Assembly: GCA_015222255.1 (NCBI GenBank)
Contig: JADFUX010000054.1
Location: 1-8,036 of the forward strand
Length of the DNA: 8,036 nucleotides
Reading direction: 5' to 3'
Origin: Chloroflexota bacterium
Lineage (GTDB): Bacteria > Chloroflexota > Dehalococcoidia > GIF9 > AB-539-J10
The translations under genes were made by a program, and so were the position numbers. Positions 5,723-8,036 of the stretch are shown here, one piece after another (position 1 is the first letter of the stretch; every line of letters begins with the position of its first letter). The notes under the pieces were generated by a model that was not told the origin of the DNA, made no database searches, and saw nothing but the letters and a program-made list of their open reading frames with translations.

Positions 5723-6400
5723 TTAAGATGACAGGCGTTCCTTTTCAACAAGCCCGTCTTTTAGCCAGACTACCCGGTCCACGTATTTTTCGTCCTCAGG
5801 CTCATGCGTTACCATGACGATTGTCTGTCCCAAGTCCTTGTTCAGCTTTCCAAATAGCTCCAGGACAACTCTTGCTGAGTCCACATCCAGGCTCGCTGTT
5901 GGTTCGTCAGCAAACAGTGTTTTGGGTCTGTTAATCAAGGCGCGGGCGATAGCTACCCTTTGCTGTTCACCAACCGACACCTCATCCGGATAATGAGTCA
6001 GCCTTTCCTCAAGGCCAACGATTTGCAGCATTTCCGCGGCGCGCTTCCTGTAACCGTTCTCCTGACCAAAGGTAAGTGCTGGCAGGTAAACATTCTCCAG
6101 GACTGTCAATTCACCAAGCAGAGAACTTTCCTGAAAAACGTAGCCCAGTCTTTCCAAGCGAAATCTGCCCCTTTCCTTCTCAGACAACTTCAGCACATCT
6201 GTACCTTCGATATGAATCGCTCCGCTCGTCGGCATGTCCAAGAGCCCCAGAAGGTGCAGAAGGGTTGATTTACCTGAGCCACTTCTCCCCATAATAGCCA
6301 GGAATTCACCCGGCCTGACTTCCAGGTTGATACCTTTCAGTGCATGGGTGGAACTTGTGCCCTGACCGTAAATTCTTTGCAAATCTCGCGCTACAATCAT
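5723..6400 (-). CDS. ABC transporter ATP-binding protein, LolD/MacB-like
   Basis: A 225-residue nucleotide-binding subunit, the usual length for the LolD/MacB/FtsE group. All core motifs are present: Walker A GRSGSGKST (38-46), Q-loop FQE (Q90), signature VSVGE followed by QQRVAIARAL (141-154), Walker B TLFADEP (161-167), D-loop SLD (170-172) and switch histidine H199. The phrase ADEPTASLD is typical of this exporter group. The signature differs from the usual LSGGQ but keeps the serine and second glycine. The ATG is 5 bp after the permease stop, so translation is probably coupled; no strong ribosome binding site is seen between them. It should pair with the permease upstream to drive export of, or mechanical work on, a substrate outside the membrane. 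Substrate unknown. Confidence 0.95.
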   Translation of the reverse strand: MIVARDLQRIYGQGTSSTHALKGINLEVRPGEFLAIMGRSGSGKSTLLHLLGLLDMPTSGAIHIEGTDVLKLSEKERGRFRLERLGYVFQESSLLGELTVLENVYLPALTFGQENGYRKRAAEMLQIVGLEERLTHYPDEVSVGEQQRVAIARALINRPKTLFADEPTASLDVDSARVVLELFGKLNKDLGQTIVMVTHEPEDEKYVDRVVWLKDGLVEKERLSS

Positions 6401-6405
6401 AGGAA

Positions 6406-7647
6406 TTACGTCCCCCAGATGGATTTGATAATACTCTGTCTCATAATAGCCCGTGCGGGAATAAGTCCCGCCAAAATGGCAGCCCCGATTAGACCCACAA
6501 TGGAGCTTATTACCGTTGAAGACTCGACGTTTAGACTCACCAGTCCCAGTGCCAAATCGAGGGGGTTATGAGTGAAATAAGGCTGAAGCAGAAAGTGAAC
6601 TACAAGCCAGCCGAAGACCACACCGCAGATCGCATAAAGCAAGGCTTGAATAAGGTAAGAGCCAATAATAGTACTCTGCTCCATGCCGATGGCTCGCAGG
6701 ATGCCAATCTGCCTCTTCTTGTTTAGCACAGCGATATAGATCACGATGAAGATGACGATGGCGCCTACTATTAGCCCGATGCCACCAATAAGGCCCGCAA
6801 TGATTTCGAAAGTCGACATCACGCCGCGCACAGCACCACCATGCTCACGCCAGCTCCTGATCTCTCCTTGAATACCCATGGCTCTGAATTCTTCAATAAG
6901 GCTGTTTTCATCCACATTCGGTTCAGCCCTGACCAGAATCTGGCTAGCCCTGTCAGAAAAGACATTTCGGCCCAACACCGATGCCAGCTCTTTTGTGGTG
7001 ACAAAGGCCACACGGTCTGCTGTCATTTCCCGCGCGCGGAATATCCCTTTTACCTCATATTCCCGCTGGATGCTGTTAGGATAAGTCAGGCGTACTTTGT
7101 CACCAACACTCACCCCACCCAGGGTAAGAAATGATGCGCTCTGCGCGCTGTCGCCTCCAGCTATCTCTACGCCCAGAACGATTTCATCCCGGTCGTTTTC
7201 ATCCAGATAAGAACCTGCAATGATTTGTTCATGGATGGTAGTGACACTCACTTCTCGCTGGGGGTCAACACCGATTACCTCCCAGGTACCGCTGTTACCC
7301 TTATCAGTTGCTTGCTGCTTCTCCTTCCATCGATACTCAATGAAGGCGCTGCTGTCTAAGTGAGCCGAAACTCCCGCTACACCTGGGACCTGTTCTATCC
7401 TGTTTTCCAACTGCCTCACATCATAGATATAGTATTCATTTTCCTCGGGGCTAATGGATACATGGGCAAACATAGTATCAACCAGTTGGTCATCCATAGT
7501 GGTCATTACCCCAGACAGGATTGAGGCTGTAAAAATCAGATTGACGAAACTAAGGGACATCACAAGGACAATCAAAACCAGCGCCCATCTGTTTCCTCTA
7601 GTAATTGATTTGTAGGCCAGAAATAAGGCTACCTTTAGATTCCCCAT
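6406..7647 (-). CDS. FtsX/MacB-like ABC transporter permease
   Basis: Residue numbers here count from the upstream GTG at 7665. The protein has the four-helix layout of the MacB/LolC/FtsX superfamily: one helix (about 27-49), a large extracytoplasmic domain of about 230 residues, then three helices (about 287-313, 334-360, 383-404). The cytosolic loop after the second helix has KKRQIGILRAIGM (316-328), the coupling motif of this superfamily. I place the start at the ATG at 7647 (413 residues), because an AGGAAG sits just upstream and the GTG at 7665 has no visible ribosome binding site. These permeases dimerise and work with the ATPase encoded next to them; relatives export antibiotics, peptides or lipoproteins or act as mechanotransmitters. 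The MarR gene upstream suggests a drug- or stress-responsive exporter, which is inference. Confidence 0.93.
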   Translation of the reverse strand: MGNLKVALFLAYKSITRGNRWALVLIVLVMSLSFVNLIFTASILSGVMTTMDDQLVDTMFAHVSISPEENEYYIYDVRQLENRIEQVPGVAGVSAHLDSSAFIEYRWKEKQQATDKGNSGTWEVIGVDPQREVSVTTIHEQIIAGSYLDENDRDEIVLGVEIAGGDSAQSASFLTLGGVSVGDKVRLTYPNSIQREYEVKGIFRAREMTADRVAFVTTKELASVLGRNVFSDRASQILVRAEPNVDENSLIEEFRAMGIQGEIRSWREHGGAVRGVMSTFEIIAGLIGGIGLIVGAIVIFIVIYIAVLNKKRQIGILRAIGMEQSTIIGSYLIQALLYAICGVVFGWLVVHFLLQPYFTHNPLDLALGLVSLNVESSTVISSIVGLIGAAILAGLIPARAIMRQSIIKSIWGT

Positions 7648-7686
7648 AACCGACTTCCTATCCACCTGGTTTTCATTTGTCGAGGC

Positions 7687-7724
7687 AATATTCCGAAACG
7701 TAACTATTTCATAATGGAAATATT
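7687..7724. promoter_or_regulatory. Inverted repeat in the marR-permease gap, candidate operator
   Basis: AATATTCC (7687-7694) and GGAAATATT (7716-7724) form an inverted repeat with one extra base and a 21-bp spacer, in the AT-rich 94-bp gap between the MarR gene and the permease ATG. MarR-family proteins usually bind inverted repeats near their own operon, so this is a reasonable operator candidate. The spacing is longer than in a typical compact MarR site. I could not assign a confident -35/-10 pair on the minus strand here. Confidence 0.3.
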
Positions 7725-7741
7725 AGGGCAAAAAAATTTCA

Positions 7742-8036
7742 CTACGCAATCCCCTTCAAAGCACCTACTACCTTGCGGATGAGAGCAAACAGCGTGCCCT
7801 GTTCTTCAGGTGTCAGGCAGAACAATATCTGTTGAACACGCTCACTGGTATAGCTCTCAATCGTTCTGTGAAGCTCCCGGCCGCTATTTGTGAGGGCGAC
7901 CCGAACTACCCTCCGATCTTCCACATCAGGCAGCCTTTGCGCGTATCCACTGGATACCAGCCAATCAACCATGCGCGTTGCTGTGCTGAGCGGCACCGAA
8001 AGGGCACCACTTAACTCCCCCATTGTCACGTTATCC
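7742..8036 (-). CDS. MarR-family transcriptional regulator (N-terminus beyond window)
   Basis: About 98 C-terminal residues are visible and the frame stays open to the right edge, so the GTG at 8029 is internal. The visible part contains the MarR winged helix: recognition helix region SVPLSTATRMVDWLVSSGY, then a wing with DVEDRRVVRVALT, where the DRR motif is the family hallmark. A C-terminal helical part that normally forms the dimer interface follows. About 45 N-terminal residues should be missing by comparison with typical MarR proteins of around 140-150 residues. MarR proteins usually repress neighbouring genes and release DNA upon binding small phenolic or drug-like ligands, or upon oxidation. 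The gene lies upstream of the ABC exporter pair on the same strand, so it probably controls them. No cysteine suited to redox sensing is obvious apart from one in the dimer helix (LFCLTPEE). Confidence 0.92.
   Translation of the reverse strand, partial: DNVTMGELSGALSVPLSTATRMVDWLVSSGYAQRLPDVEDRRVVRVALTNSGRELHRTIESYTSERVQQILFCLTPEEQGTLFALIRKVVGALKGIA

Overview
The window reads as bacterial. Most genes carry strong purine-rich ribosome binding sites, one gene has a near-perfect extended -10 promoter (TGnTATAAT), and the right side has a MarR regulator with an FtsX/MacB-type ABC exporter. A 46-residue DUF5679-type zinc ribbon, a rubrerythrin-like/VIT1 fusion and KaiC-like ATPases joined to V4R domains are, from general knowledge, a mix common in uncultured Chloroflexota (Dehalococcoidia-like) and in some archaea. 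I lean to Chloroflexota; this is inference, not a computed assignment. No rRNA, confident tRNA, CRISPR array or insertion sequence is visible.

Left block (1-3819, + strand): a cassette of three same-strand genes. A 5'-truncated and a complete copy of a large protein (KaiC-like ATPase half followed by two V4R-type domains) flank an isoprenylcysteine-methyltransferase-like integral membrane enzyme. The two large proteins are clear paralogues that stay nearly identical in DNA over short patches, pointing to tandem duplication with possible gene conversion. Each V4R domain carries an E-X2-C-X7-C motif like the zinc site of phenol-sensing MopR/DmpR-type regulators. Together they look like a ligand- or redox-sensing ATPase pair linked to a membrane methyltransferase. 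I do not know this as a described system, and it is the best candidate for novelty here.

Middle block (3833-5330, - strand): a ferritin-like/VIT1 fusion, predicted to move Fe2+ or Mn2+, with its own promoter. Upstream of it is a tiny zinc-ribbon gene with a strong ribosome binding site and a perfect-stem intrinsic terminator. The left and middle blocks converge, with stop codons 13 bp apart.

Stretch 5331-5722 (about 390 bp) holds a probable promoter and leader for the zinc-ribbon gene and one doubtful 82-codon reading frame behind a good ribosome binding site.

Right block (5723-8036, - strand): a MarR-family regulator (N-terminus beyond the window), an FtsX-like permease and a LolD/MacB-like ATPase, all in the same direction. 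An imperfect inverted repeat between regulator and permease could be an operator. The set resembles a regulated ABC exporter; the substrate cannot be told from sequence.
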